DNA of 64,000 nt. Source: CAYVOV01 sp964453525 (lineage in GTDB: Bacteria > Chloroflexota > Dehalococcoidia > Dehalococcoidales > UBA2162). Position 1 is the stretch's first letter; the number at the start of each line of letters is the position of its first letter. Shown here piece by piece: positions 8,334 through 16,154 of this stretch. The notes beneath the pieces are model-generated. The model ran no database searches, had not been told where the DNA came from, and saw only the letters and a list, made by a program, of their open reading frames with translations. Where the stretch lies: positions 90,119 through 154,118 of the forward strand of contig CAYVOV010000006.1 of NCBI GenBank assembly GCA_964453525.1. The letters are read 5' to 3'. The position numbers and the translations under genes are program-made.

Positions 8334-8639
8334 CTATTTAATATCTATTTCCACTCCCGAAGGCAGGTTCAGCCCGGTCAGGGCGTCAATCGTCTTGGAC
8401 GTCGTTTCTATAATATCAATGAGACGCTTGTGAGTCCGGATTTCAAACTGCTCCTGGGAGTCTTTATCGATGAAAGGTGAGCGGATAACGCTGAATTTCT
8501 GGATACGCGTTGGCAGGGGAACCGGGCCGGAAACAACCGCCCCGGTACGCTCCACTGTCTCCACTATCTGCTCGGCCGCCTGGTCAACCAGTTTATGGTC
8601 GAAACCTTTTATCTTGATACGAATTTTTTGTTTAGGCAT
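8334..8639 (-). CDS. rpsJ: 30S ribosomal protein S10
   Basis: 101 residues; QKIRIKIKGFDHKLVDQAA start and SGPVPLPTRIQKFSVIRSPF centre identify S10, which also acts in NusB-dependent antitermination. Its ATG lies 8 nt inside the end of fusA, tying the str and S10 clusters into one translational unit with no tuf between them. Confidence 0.97.
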   Translation of the reverse strand: MPKQKIRIKIKGFDHKLVDQAAEQIVETVERTGAVVSGPVPLPTRIQKFSVIRSPFIDKDSQEQFEIRTHKRLIDIIETTSKTIDALTGLNLPSGVEIDIK

Positions 8640-10716
8640 GTTTCTTAGTACCTGCTTTATCAGAAACTTGAGCTACCAGTTCTTTTGGTAGCTCTTGATA
8701 GCGGTAAAATTCCATAGAGTGAGTAGCCCTTCCCTGAGTCTGTGACCTGAGGCTTGTCGTATAGCCAAAGGACTCAGCCAGCGGGATGAGAGCAAAAATA
8801 GTGGACATCTCACCGTGAGTATCGATAGATTCGATATGTGCCCTCCTTGAATTGAGGTCACTGATAGTATCACCGAGAAACTGCTCCGGCGTAACCACTT
8901 CCAGCTTCATGATAGGCTCAAGAAGGATGGGTCTGGCTTTGCTCACACCTTTCTTGAGCGCCATTGAGCCGGCCATCTTGAAGGCTATCTCTGAGGAGTC
9001 AACCTCGTGATAGCTGCCATCATAAAGATTTACTTTGATATCAACTACCGGGTAGTTTGCCAGAACGCCCGTCTCCATCGCTTCTCTCACGCCCGTCTCG
9101 ATTGCCGGGATGTACTGTCTTGGTATAGCGTTACCTCTTATGCTGTTGGTAAACTGAAGACCACTACCGCGCTCGCCCGGCTCAAGCTCAAGCCAGACGT
9201 GACCATACTGGCCATGACCACCGGTCTGCCGGACGAATCTACCCTCAGCCTGCACCGGAACGGTAATGGTCTCTTTAAAAGCCACCCGGGGGTTGCCCAC
9301 CTTGGCTCCAACCCTGAATTCGCTGAGCAGCCTGTTGACGATAACCTCCAGGTGGAGTTCTCCCATACCGGAGACGACAGTCTGACCTGTTTCCTGATTA
9401 TAAGCCACCTTGAAGGTGGGGTCTTCTTCCGCCAGTTTATTCAGAGCATCTCCCATTTTATCCTGGTCGATGCTGGTTTTCGGCTCAATAGCCACCGAAA
9501 TTACCGGCTCCGGGAACCGTATTGATTCAAGAAGCACCGGATTGGAGGGATGGCACAGGGTATGACCGGTAAAGGTATTTTTCAATCCCAGAGTTGCCAC
9601 AATGGCTCCGGTATCTGCCTCATTCACCTCTTCACGGTGATTGGCATGCATCAGCAGCAGCCGCCCGATGCGCTCTTTTTTGCCCTGAGTCGAATTGTAC
9701 ACCTGGGCTCCCGCTTCTATCCTGCCGGAGTACACCCTGAAATAGACAAGCCTGCCGACGAAGGGGTCTGAAACCACCTTGAAGGCAAGCGCCGTGAAGG
9801 GCTCCTCGTCACTGGCGGGGCGGATTACCTCGCTGCCCCGGACATTAACCGCCTTCACCGGCGGCATGTCCAGCGGCGAGGGAAGATAATCAATAATCGC
9901 ATCGAGCAGCGGCTGCATGCCCTTGTTTCTGAGGGCGCTGCCGCAAAGAATGGGTACTCCTTTATCAGCAAGGGTCACCCTTCTTAAAGCCTCTTTTAAC
10001 TCGGCAGCGATAATGGCACGGCCTTCCAGATAACCCATTAGAATATGGTCGTCCATCTCGGCCAGCTTCTCAATCAGCGCCTGCCGGAATTCATCGCACT
10101 TTGCCCGTTCTGACTCGGGAATCTCTATCTCCACCGGGTCAGAATCAAGACTACCATCAAAGCTCCAGGCCCGGTTCTCTACAAGGTCGATAATACCCTG
10201 ATAGGACTCTTCACTACCCAGCGGTAACTGTATCGGTAAAGGTTTTGCCTGAAGTCGCTCCTCTATCATCTTGATTGTCCGCTGGTAATTAGCGCCGACT
10301 CTATCCATTTTATTTATGAAACAAATCCTGGGTACGTGATACCTGTCCGCCTGCCGCCATACCGTCTCCGATTGAGCCTCGACTCCGGCAACGGCATCGA
10401 AAACTACCACTCCACCGTCAAGTACTCTGAGACTGCGTTCTACTTCGGCGGTGAAGTCAACATGCCCCGGGGTATCAATAATATTAATGCGGCGGTCTTG
10501 CCAGTAACAGGTGGTTGCCGCCGCTGTGATTGTGATTCCCCGTTCCCTTTCCTCCGCCATCCAGTCCATTACCGCCGTACCTTCATGCACCTCTCCGACC
10601 TTGTAGGTACGGCCGGTGTAATACAATATCCGCTCGGTGACGGTAGTCTTACCAGCATCAATATGAGCGATGAAGGCTATATTTCGTATGTCTTCTAACG
10701 GGAAACTCCTGGACAC
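8632..10716 (-). CDS. fusA: Elongation factor G
   Basis: Ribosomal translocase GTPase. From a GTG at 10716 the product is 694 residues, starting MSRSFPLEDIRNIAFIAHID. G1 (AHIDAGKTT), G3 (DTPGH) and G4 (NKMD) are present, as is the domain IV/V end QTQGRATHSMEFYRYQELP. The open frame extends upstream to 10896, overlapping rpsG, but GTG 10716 has AGGGGTGG just upstream and gives the family-normal N-terminus; ATG at 10764 is the alternative. The last 8 nt overlap rpsJ. Confidence 0.96.
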   Translation of the reverse strand: MSRSFPLEDIRNIAFIAHIDAGKTTVTERILYYTGRTYKVGEVHEGTAVMDWMAEERERGITITAAATTCYWQDRRINIIDTPGHVDFTAEVERSLRVLDGGVVVFDAVAGVEAQSETVWRQADRYHVPRICFINKMDRVGANYQRTIKMIEERLQAKPLPIQLPLGSEESYQGIIDLVENRAWSFDGSLDSDPVEIEIPESERAKCDEFRQALIEKLAEMDDHILMGYLEGRAIIAAELKEALRRVTLADKGVPILCGSALRNKGMQPLLDAIIDYLPSPLDMPPVKAVNVRGSEVIRPASDEEPFTALAFKVVSDPFVGRLVYFRVYSGRIEAGAQVYNSTQGKKERIGRLLLMHANHREEVNEADTGAIVATLGLKNTFTGHTLCHPSNPVLLESIRFPEPVISVAIEPKTSIDQDKMGDALNKLAEEDPTFKVAYNQETGQTVVSGMGELHLEVIVNRLLSEFRVGAKVGNPRVAFKETITVPVQAEGRFVRQTGGHGQYGHVWLELEPGERGSGLQFTNSIRGNAIPRQYIPAIETGVREAMETGVLANYPVVDIKVNLYDGSYHEVDSSEIAFKMAGSMALKKGVSKARPILLEPIMKLEVVTPEQFLGDTISDLNSRRAHIESIDTHGEMSTIFALIPLAESFGYTTSLRSQTQGRATHSMEFYRYQELPKELVAQVSDKAGTKKHA

Positions 10717-10798
10717 AGTCCCACCCCTTAGTTCCTGCTTGTTCGATACTGAAGTTCTTACCATATCATTATTTTTGGCGTTATTAGCGGACAATCCC

Positions 10799-11269
10799 TT
10801 ACCATCTGTAGTGGGCGAAGGCTCTATTTGCCTCAGCCATGCGGTGGGTATCGTCACGTTTTTTGACTGTAGCTCCCTGCCCTTTTGAGGCGTCAATAAG
10901 CTCGTCAGCCAGTTTCTCTCTCATAGATTTTCCCTGTCTCGTCTTGGCGGAAGCTACCAGCCAGCGTATCGCCAGGGTGAGGCTCCGCTCGGGACGTACC
11001 TCAACCGGCACCTGATAGGTAGCACCGCCAATCCGGCGCGACTTCACCATAAGCTGGGGAGTTACGTTCCGGACCGCCTGCCCCAGTACGGTCAGCGGAG
11101 CCTGACCTTCTCTCTGCTCTATGGAATCCAGAGCACCGTAGACTATCTTTTCAGCAATGCTCTTTTTGCCATTCAGCATTATTTTATTTATCATTCTGGA
11201 GACAGTGGTATTATGATACCTCGGGTCAGGTATCACTTCTCTCTTAGCAGCTTGACTCCGCCTCGACAT
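10799..11269 (-). CDS. rpsG: 30S ribosomal protein S7
   Basis: 156 residues, the standard length; KREVIPDPRYHNTTVSRMIN start, GGATYQVPVEVRPERSLTLA and the C-terminal KKRDDTHRMAEANRAFAHYRW identify S7, head-assembly initiator at the E site. It begins 8 nt after the rpsL stop. Confidence 0.98.
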   Translation of the reverse strand: MSRRSQAAKREVIPDPRYHNTTVSRMINKIMLNGKKSIAEKIVYGALDSIEQREGQAPLTVLGQAVRNVTPQLMVKSRRIGGATYQVPVEVRPERSLTLAIRWLVASAKTRQGKSMREKLADELIDASKGQGATVKKRDDTHRMAEANRAFAHYRW

Positions 11270-11277
11270 GTTCCCTC

Positions 11278-11709
11278 CTAGTCGCTTTCGACCGTAGACC
11301 TGGCTCGCTTCGAGCCATATTTACTGCGGCCCTGCTTACGACCTTCCACACCGGTGGCATCCAGCGCTCCGCGGACAATATGATAACGCACCCCGGGCAG
11401 GTCCTTAACACGTCCACCACGAATGAGTACTACCGAGTGCTCCTGAAGCTCATGTCCCTCTCCGGGAATATAGGCTGTGACCTCCATCATATTACTCAGG
11501 CGTACTCTGGCTATTTTACGCAGTGCTGAATTAGGCTTCCTGGGCGTGGTGGTCTTCACCTGGACACATACCCCCCGCTTCTGCGGAGAACCATCGCCCT
11601 CTATTACCCTGTTTTTCAGAGCGTTATAGCTAAAACGCAGGGCTGCCGTTTTGTTCTTCTTATACGTTTTCTTACGGCCTTTACGCACCAGTTGATTGAT
11701 AGTTGGCAC
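11278..11709 (-). CDS. rpsL: 30S ribosomal protein S12
   Basis: 143 residues starting MPTINQLVRKGRKKTYKKN. It contains the decoding-site loops TTTPRKPNSALRKIARVRLS and GGRVKDLPGVRYHIVRGALD; the lysine corresponding to the streptomycin-resistance position (TPRKPNS) is wild type. First gene of the ribosomal operon, preceded by a structured leader and a strong promoter. Confidence 0.98.
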   Translation of the reverse strand: MPTINQLVRKGRKKTYKKNKTAALRFSYNALKNRVIEGDGSPQKRGVCVQVKTTTPRKPNSALRKIARVRLSNMMEVTAYIPGEGHELQEHSVVLIRGGRVKDLPGVRYHIVRGALDATGVEGRKQGRSKYGSKRARSTVESD

Positions 11710-11739
11710 ACCAACCTCCTATTTTTAAACAATCGAAAA

Positions 11740-11801
11740 GGATGAGCCTTAGCTCATCCATTTAACATATACAGTAGATTATGCGGTTTCCCGCAATCTA
11801 C
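11740..11801 (-). promoter_or_regulatory. Structured leader of the ribosomal operon: GNRA hairpin plus attenuator-like hairpin
   Basis: Read on the minus strand, the ~120-nt leader holds two perfect hairpins. Positions 11801-11774 form a 7-bp stem and 4-bp inner stem closed by a GAAA tetraloop. Positions 11759-11740 form an 8-bp GGATGAGC/GCTCATCC stem followed at once by TTTTCG, about 30 nt before the rpsL ATG. The second resembles a weak terminator, so transcription attenuation is possible. I do not recognise a known ribosomal leader family. Confidence 0.6.
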
Positions 11802-11835
11802 CAGCCGCCCGCTGAGCTACCTAACACAAAAAAAT

Positions 11836-11864
11836 AGTTTATCATAACTCAAATCAACTGTCAA
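11836..11864 (-). promoter_or_regulatory. Sigma-70-type promoter of the rpsL operon
   Basis: On the minus strand a perfect -35 TTGACA (11864-11859), a 17-nt spacer and -10 TAAACT (11841-11836). Predicted start is near 11828, about 120 nt before rpsL. No other strong promoter was noticed inside the operon. Confidence 0.8.
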
Positions 11865-11922
11865 CTAATATGGGGTGAATATAGAGATGTGCGAAACTAA
11901 AAAAATTTTAAAAACATTTAAA

Positions 11923-12543
11923 CTATTGTGTTAATTGTTTTAGTTTTGCAATTTCTTTTTGAGGTGATAATAAAGGTAGTTCGACATCGGTAGCTCCGAG
12001 ATATGCGCTAAATGCTCTGATATCAGAGGGATCCACATTAACTTCATGAAAAAATACTTGCGCTATAGTAAGTCCGGGGTAAAGTGAAATAGGGACTTCT
12101 CCAGAATTTGACAGCTCAAGGCATAATACTCCAAAAAATCCAGGATGAATCCCAATAGCGGTGGCCACAACCAAACCTAACCTTCCCCACGATGATCGAG
12201 ACACAACGTAACCAGATAAATTAGCGGGAAAACGAAAATACTCTAGACTGTTACCTAAAACAAAGTGCCTTGGATGAAGCGTTAGAGCTTCCCCATATGG
12301 AACATGTACAATTTCGACGGATTCTTCAAATTTCCTAAGAAAATCATCTTCCCCAACATTAATATAAGCGACATCTGCTCTCTGCGGTACAATAAATTTT
12401 GTTCCTAATCTAATATCAATTGCTGAAGACGAGTCACTAATTTGTTCTTTTCTATCTAGAACAGGTGTTACGACCAATCTTTCAGTTAACGACTCTGTGT
12501 GGTAAATTAATTCTTGTAGCCTTGTACTACCAAGCACTGTCAT
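11923..12543 (-). CDS. dCTP deaminase / dUTPase-superfamily protein
   Basis: About 206 residues of the trimeric Dcd/Dut fold. Seen motifs: SAIDIRLG, HPRHFVLGNSLEYFRFP, VSRSSWGRLGLVV (the RSSxxR catalytic loop) and IHPGFFGVLCLELSNSG, where the Glu of LELSN matches the catalytic glutamate of Dcd. The usual DPGW is HPGF here, so activity may differ from housekeeping Dcd. ATG 12543 (2 nt after the previous stop) is preferred over GTG 12555. Last gene of a three-gene AT-rich operon with a peptidase. The family includes both nucleotide-pool enzymes and phage-defence nucleases of dNTPs; the context favours an accessory role, which is inference. Confidence 0.85.
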   Translation of the reverse strand: MTVLGSTRLQELIYHTESLTERLVVTPVLDRKEQISDSSSAIDIRLGTKFIVPQRADVAYINVGEDDFLRKFEESVEIVHVPYGEALTLHPRHFVLGNSLEYFRFPANLSGYVVSRSSWGRLGLVVATAIGIHPGFFGVLCLELSNSGEVPISLYPGLTIAQVFFHEVNVDPSDIRAFSAYLGATDVELPLLSPQKEIAKLKQLTQ

Positions 12544-12545
12544 AC

Positions 12546-13964
12546 TTATTTCCACCGCCTTTGCATCTCCGAATATTCAAGACTCTTGGAAACGAGATCG
12601 AAAAGTCTATTTGTTACTTTCCATTGATCTTCAACGCCAAGTAACTTAGCATATCTATCATCACGACTTATCATGTAAGTCCAACCAGCGTTTAGTATTG
12701 CTTCAGCCTGTGCTGTTCTCGGAGTACCGGAGGACCAATCGTCAAATATCTCATTGATAGGGATGCCATTAGCAATATTCTCACATAAATAAGGAACATC
12801 TCTTTTAAACCTTCTGGGTGTATACGAGCTTCCTCTCGTAGCCCTCTTAGTCTCCTCCATAATTTTACTTAATGCTGGAGTAATCGAACTAATAGCAATC
12901 CCATCAAGCGTTTCTTCAGACCCTGCCGTAGACGTATAAGACTGGTTTGCATAAGCTTTCCATTGTTCTATATATTCTATTGCTGGATCAGGTAGTACTT
13001 TATCATAAGCTAGCCTATCAGTCCCACTCGAAAGCATCTCACACATAAACCGAATTCGCATTCTGTCAGGAGGATGTTTTTTAGAGCTGTCATCCATTGA
13101 TGCAAACGGACCTCCAAAAAAAACAAACGCAAAGAAGTAGGCAGGACCTAGTAAGCACAATGCTAATTCATCTGAAGCTAATTCCTCTACCCAATTCCAA
13201 ATTATTTCCCGTAATTCAGATCGCACTGCTTGGTCAATTCTCCATTCTCGGAATACATCACCAGCGGTCGTATCTGATACGCCTGTTTCAACAGGTTGCA
13301 TAGCTAAGGTTGAAATTAATCTTGACAATACAGTCTCATCGACTGACACACTAGGAAGTATTAGGTCAGCTAAGCCATGTTTCTTATATAGAGCATGCCC
13401 TATTTCATGTGCAAAGATACAATGTACTGGTATATTTTTTCTCTCCGAAATAGGGCAGCTTATTACAAAAAATTGATCTGGAAAATCAGATAATAGTCCT
13501 GTGTATTGAGCATTTTCATATACATCCTTTATTCCTACAATTAACGGTAATACGCTGTAATTATAATGTCTTGATACTCTTAATATAAAATCAAAGTCTC
13601 TGAAATGTTTTTGGAGAAGACGACGTAATGGCATTACAAAACTACTAGGTGCAAATTGGACTTCAGCTCCCTCAACATATTGCATTACTAAATGTATAAA
13701 AGAGAAAAGAGAAGCCTTAGCCCTAAGGTTAATTTCAACTTCACGATCAGGGATTCCTCCATTATCGTTCTGGGTATCTAATAGGACTGATAAATCATCC
13801 CTAATCTGCTTGTTTGTTCTGATTGCTAACTGAATAAGAAGATTCGGTCCAGATGGTGGATATTGTTTAGAAGAAAGGCGCTGGAGTTCTATATCTAACA
13901 TTCTAGATCGATCCAGCGCCACTTGTATCAGATGACTTGTTAATGATGGGTTTCGGTTTTGCAC
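12546..13964 (-). CDS. HEIGH-motif zinc metallopeptidase-like protein
   Basis: 472 residues, family not recognised by name. Residues 181-190 read HCIFAHEIGH, a gluzincin-type HExxH zinc site. About 65-70 residues on, WVEELASDELALCLLGPAYF offers the third acidic ligand in the ExxxD/E pattern. The stretch that follows is hydrophobic (YFFAFVFFGG) but too short to call a membrane segment. No signal peptide, so cytoplasmic. Translation is coupled to the downstream dCTP-deaminase-like gene. A peptidase beside an XRE regulator recalls ImmA/IrrE systems, in which the peptidase cleaves the repressor, but this protein is much longer than ImmA. Confidence 0.65.
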   Translation of the reverse strand: MQNRNPSLTSHLIQVALDRSRMLDIELQRLSSKQYPPSGPNLLIQLAIRTNKQIRDDLSVLLDTQNDNGGIPDREVEINLRAKASLFSFIHLVMQYVEGAEVQFAPSSFVMPLRRLLQKHFRDFDFILRVSRHYNYSVLPLIVGIKDVYENAQYTGLLSDFPDQFFVISCPISERKNIPVHCIFAHEIGHALYKKHGLADLILPSVSVDETVLSRLISTLAMQPVETGVSDTTAGDVFREWRIDQAVRSELREIIWNWVEELASDELALCLLGPAYFFAFVFFGGPFASMDDSSKKHPPDRMRIRFMCEMLSSGTDRLAYDKVLPDPAIEYIEQWKAYANQSYTSTAGSEETLDGIAISSITPALSKIMEETKRATRGSSYTPRRFKRDVPYLCENIANGIPINEIFDDWSSGTPRTAQAEAILNAGWTYMISRDDRYAKLLGVEDQWKVTNRLFDLVSKSLEYSEMQRRWK

Positions 13965-13974
13965 TATGATTACT

Positions 13975-14409
13975 CTATGCAGGTTCTAGCATACTTCTTG
14001 ACCTCTGGAATTGTATCCTTGAATACCTTGTAAAGAAACTATCAACAAGATTGAATCTTTCTTCATTTAGTTTCTTTCCTTTAAGTATTTTATCAATAAT
14101 ATTCTGTAATTCTTCTATATATTTTAAAAAGTCAGATTTTGAGGAGATAGGTATTGACACAGAATTTACTGCCTGTGTGAAGGCCTGGGCTGTAATATAG
14201 TCTCTTGCAGAATGAAAAACACTGGATGTGAAACTGCCACCTTCGATTACTTTATTTAGGAAATCTTGAGCCTTTTCAAGCACTTTTTTATCCCTATCAT
14301 CAAGTTGACGGTTCTTTGAATACCGAGATAAAGCCAATATCACACTATCCGCAAATAGCCCCTCACCTAGTAGTCGAGAATGTTCCGTAAAATCCAGATC
14401 ATTTCTCAA
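13975..14409 (-). CDS. Hypothetical helical protein, first gene of the peptidase/deaminase operon
   Basis: 144 residues, not recognised. It is predominantly helical and charged, with no Cys, no membrane segment and no signal peptide (for example FLKYIEELQNIIDKILKGKK near residue 100). The gap to the peptidase gene is only 10 nt, so the two are cotranscribed. It faces the XRE gene across a 213-nt divergent promoter region and could be the sensor or specificity component of the cassette, but that is a guess. Confidence 0.6.
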   Translation of the reverse strand: MRNDLDFTEHSRLLGEGLFADSVILALSRYSKNRQLDDRDKKVLEKAQDFLNKVIEGGSFTSSVFHSARDYITAQAFTQAVNSVSIPISSKSDFLKYIEELQNIIDKILKGKKLNEERFNLVDSFFTRYSRIQFQRSRSMLEPA

Positions 14410-14561
14410 TTTACAGTCCCCCTTTACAACAATGCGTTAAATTATAACACATCATTATTTTGAACATCCATTCCTGTTTTAAACATGAATAAAATAGCTC
14501 CAGTCTATTAACATAATATCACAAAAGTTGCAGAATGTCAATAAATTCGCAACTAATAAAG

Positions 14562-14590
14562 TTGACATATTACAACTAATACTATATAAT
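14562..14590 (+). promoter_or_regulatory. Promoter of the XRE regulator gene, embedded in GTTG/CAAC repeats
   Basis: TTGACA (14562-14567), 17-nt spacer, TATAAT (14585-14590): a consensus promoter 32 nt before the XRE ATG. The -35 lies in gttgacatattacaac, a GTTG...CAAC dyad. Just upstream GTTGC (14527) and GCAAC (14549-14553) form another dyad, so autoregulation by the XRE protein is plausible. Confidence 0.75.
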
Positions 14591-14622
14591 AAAATCCCTA
14601 TACTTCTTTTGGGAGCGATTAA

Positions 14623-15000
14623 ATGCCTCGTAGAAAAGGTCACCCCTTATCAAAACGTAAAACAACTTTCACCAAATTTCTCACGAAAGCCAGATTCGAA
14701 GCAAAACTATCTCAAGCTGAGATAGGCAAAAGAATTGGTAAAGATAAAAGTTATATATGCAGATTAGAAAGAAGTACCAAAATCCCGCCACCACACATAA
14801 TAAGAGCATCTGCGAGGGCTTATGAAATAGATCCAGACATATTACTTTCAAAAGCCGGGTATAAAGAATTCCCCTGGTTTGAAGTAATAAAAAATCCTGA
14901 CGACATTTCAGACTCAGTGTTTAGTACTCTGACGACTGAAGAAAAAAGAGAGTTAAAACGATATCTCGCTTATATAAATATTGTTAATAGCACATACTAA
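14623..15000 (+). CDS. XRE-family helix-turn-helix regulator
   Basis: 125 residues. Residues 27-80 form a Cro/C1-type HTH (ARFEAKLSQAEIGKRIGKDK then SYICRLERSTKIPPP), followed by an acidic helical C-terminus. It is divergent from the three-gene operon and shares its control region. Likely a repressor of both directions, binding the GTTGCA dyads; binding is inferred from position only. AT-rich like the rest of the cassette. Confidence 0.88.
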   Translation: MPRRKGHPLSKRKTTFTKFLTKARFEAKLSQAEIGKRIGKDKSYICRLERSTKIPPPHIIRASARAYEIDPDILLSKAGYKEFPWFEVIKNPDDISDSVFSTLTTEEKRELKRYLAYINIVNSTY

Positions 15001-15006
15001 TTATTT

Positions 15007-15043
15007 GTTGCAGTGATTGACTAATATTGTAGATTAGTGCAAC
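15007..15043. repeat. GTTGCA/TGCAAC inverted repeat after the XRE gene
   Basis: GTTGCA (15007-15012) and TGCAAC (15038-15043) bracket an inner CTAAT/ATTAG dyad. A further GTTGCA lies at 15080-15085, and related boxes lie upstream of the gene at 14527 and 14549. It is followed by tttt, so it could double as the XRE terminator. Repetition on both sides of the regulator suggests operator sites or the edges of the transferred cassette. Confidence 0.5.
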
Positions 15044-15186
15044 TTTTCACTTGATATTGAAGCTCCATTTAACTTAAAAGTTGCACATAGCAAACAATTA
15101 ATAATAATTTATCGTCATTTTACTCATCCGCATACACATCAACTAGTAGGTTTGCTGTTTCCGCTTTCATAAAAGTAGGACATACG

Positions 15187-15660
15187 TCACCCTAGGTCCA
15201 GCTCCAGAAACATTACCCCTTCAAAAGGATTGAAGCGGTACGGTTCGGTCTCCTTAAATCCGAGGGACAGGTAGAGGCTTACCGCCGCTTTCATGGCAGG
15301 TACTGTGTCCAGTCTCATGTGAGTGTAGCCTATGTCCCGGGCTTCACTGATGAGCCTTTCACCAAGTGCCCTGCCGAGCCCTCTACCCCTGTGCTCCGGT
15401 TGAACGTACATCCGCTTCATTTCACACTTTCCGCCTCCTGAATCCCTCAGTCCAACGCAGCCGACTATTTCACCGTCACATTGAGCCAGGAGCAGTCGCC
15501 CGCGTGGTGGTGAGTACTGCTCCGGGAAAGTACTTATTTCAGTCTCAAAGTCCTGAAAGCTGAGGTCGACACCGAGCGATGAAGCATACTCAAGAACGAG
15601 CTCCTTCGCCTTCGTAATCAACTCACTGCTGTCGGCAGAAATAATCTTTGTCATTATCAA
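15187..15660 (-). CDS. GNAT-family N-acetyltransferase
   Basis: 157 residues (M3 is an alternative start). The acetyl-CoA pyrophosphate loop is seen as PEHRGRGLGRALGERLI (consensus QxxGxG/A), preceded by CEMKRMYVQ in the usual beta-4 position, and the C-terminal SLYLSLGFKETEPYRFNPFE is typical of small amino-group acetyltransferases. Substrate unknown. Monocistronic, between the XRE cassette and gyrB; base composition is that of the core genome. Confidence 0.9.
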   Translation of the reverse strand: MIMTKIISADSSELITKAKELVLEYASSLGVDLSFQDFETEISTFPEQYSPPRGRLLLAQCDGEIVGCVGLRDSGGGKCEMKRMYVQPEHRGRGLGRALGERLISEARDIGYTHMRLDTVPAMKAAVSLYLSLGFKETEPYRFNPFEGVMFLELDLG

Positions 15661-16010
15661 TACCCCGTTTATGTGGACATAGTAGCACCTGAAGGCTCGG
15701 CTATCAAGGATACAGGAGTTTCCCTTTTACTCAATCATGGTTGTACAGGTAACAATGAATATCAATATTTCTTTCGCCGCTGTGGTTTCCTTCGGCTTCG
15801 CTCAGGACAAGCTAACTGCTCACCATGAGCGGCACGCATCCCCACTCACCCTGAGCTTGTCGAAGGGTCTCCAACTAAGATTGAGAAGAACCGGAGTTTC
15901 TGAGGTTAGCCGGCTTTTCTACTCTTTGTATCATTCAGTCTTGGCTGAATGATGTGCTTCTTCATGCAAACATAATTCACGCTTGACAGATTCCCATTAC
16001 GCTCAAAATG
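15661..16010. repeat. Intergenic repeat pair and hairpin upstream of gyrB
   Basis: No gene seen. ccttcggcttcgctcagg-acaagc (about 15789-15812) and ccctgagcttgtcgaagggt (about 15850-15869) form an inverted pair sharing gacaagc/gcttgtc; the second block resembles one in the rplW-rplB spacer. At 15931-15952 there is a perfect TCATTCAG/CTGAATGA hairpin without a U-tract. These look like dispersed non-coding repeats. Confidence 0.55.
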
Positions 16011-16019
16011 TGCTATAAT
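16011..16019 (+). promoter_or_regulatory. Extended -10 promoter for gyrB
   Basis: TGCTATAAT matches the extended -10 consensus (TGnTATAAT). The TTGACA at 15983 is 25 nt away, too far to serve as its -35. The leader to the gyrB ATG is about 130 nt and contains GGAGG before the start. Confidence 0.55.
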
Positions 16020-16154
16020 ATTATGTGTGGCAACAATATCATCCGTATGTCATAAAACAAACCATTTAATCTTTGGTGACAGTTCCATTTTTGTCTCAAG
16101 AAATCCGTTTTGCTTTCTTCATCTTAACCACAGAGGAGGTAATTAATACCAGCT

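Noticed and set aside
15983..16019. TTGACA at 15983 as -35 of gyrB
   Set aside because: 25 nt from the TATAAT, outside the working range; an extended -10 explains the promoter better.
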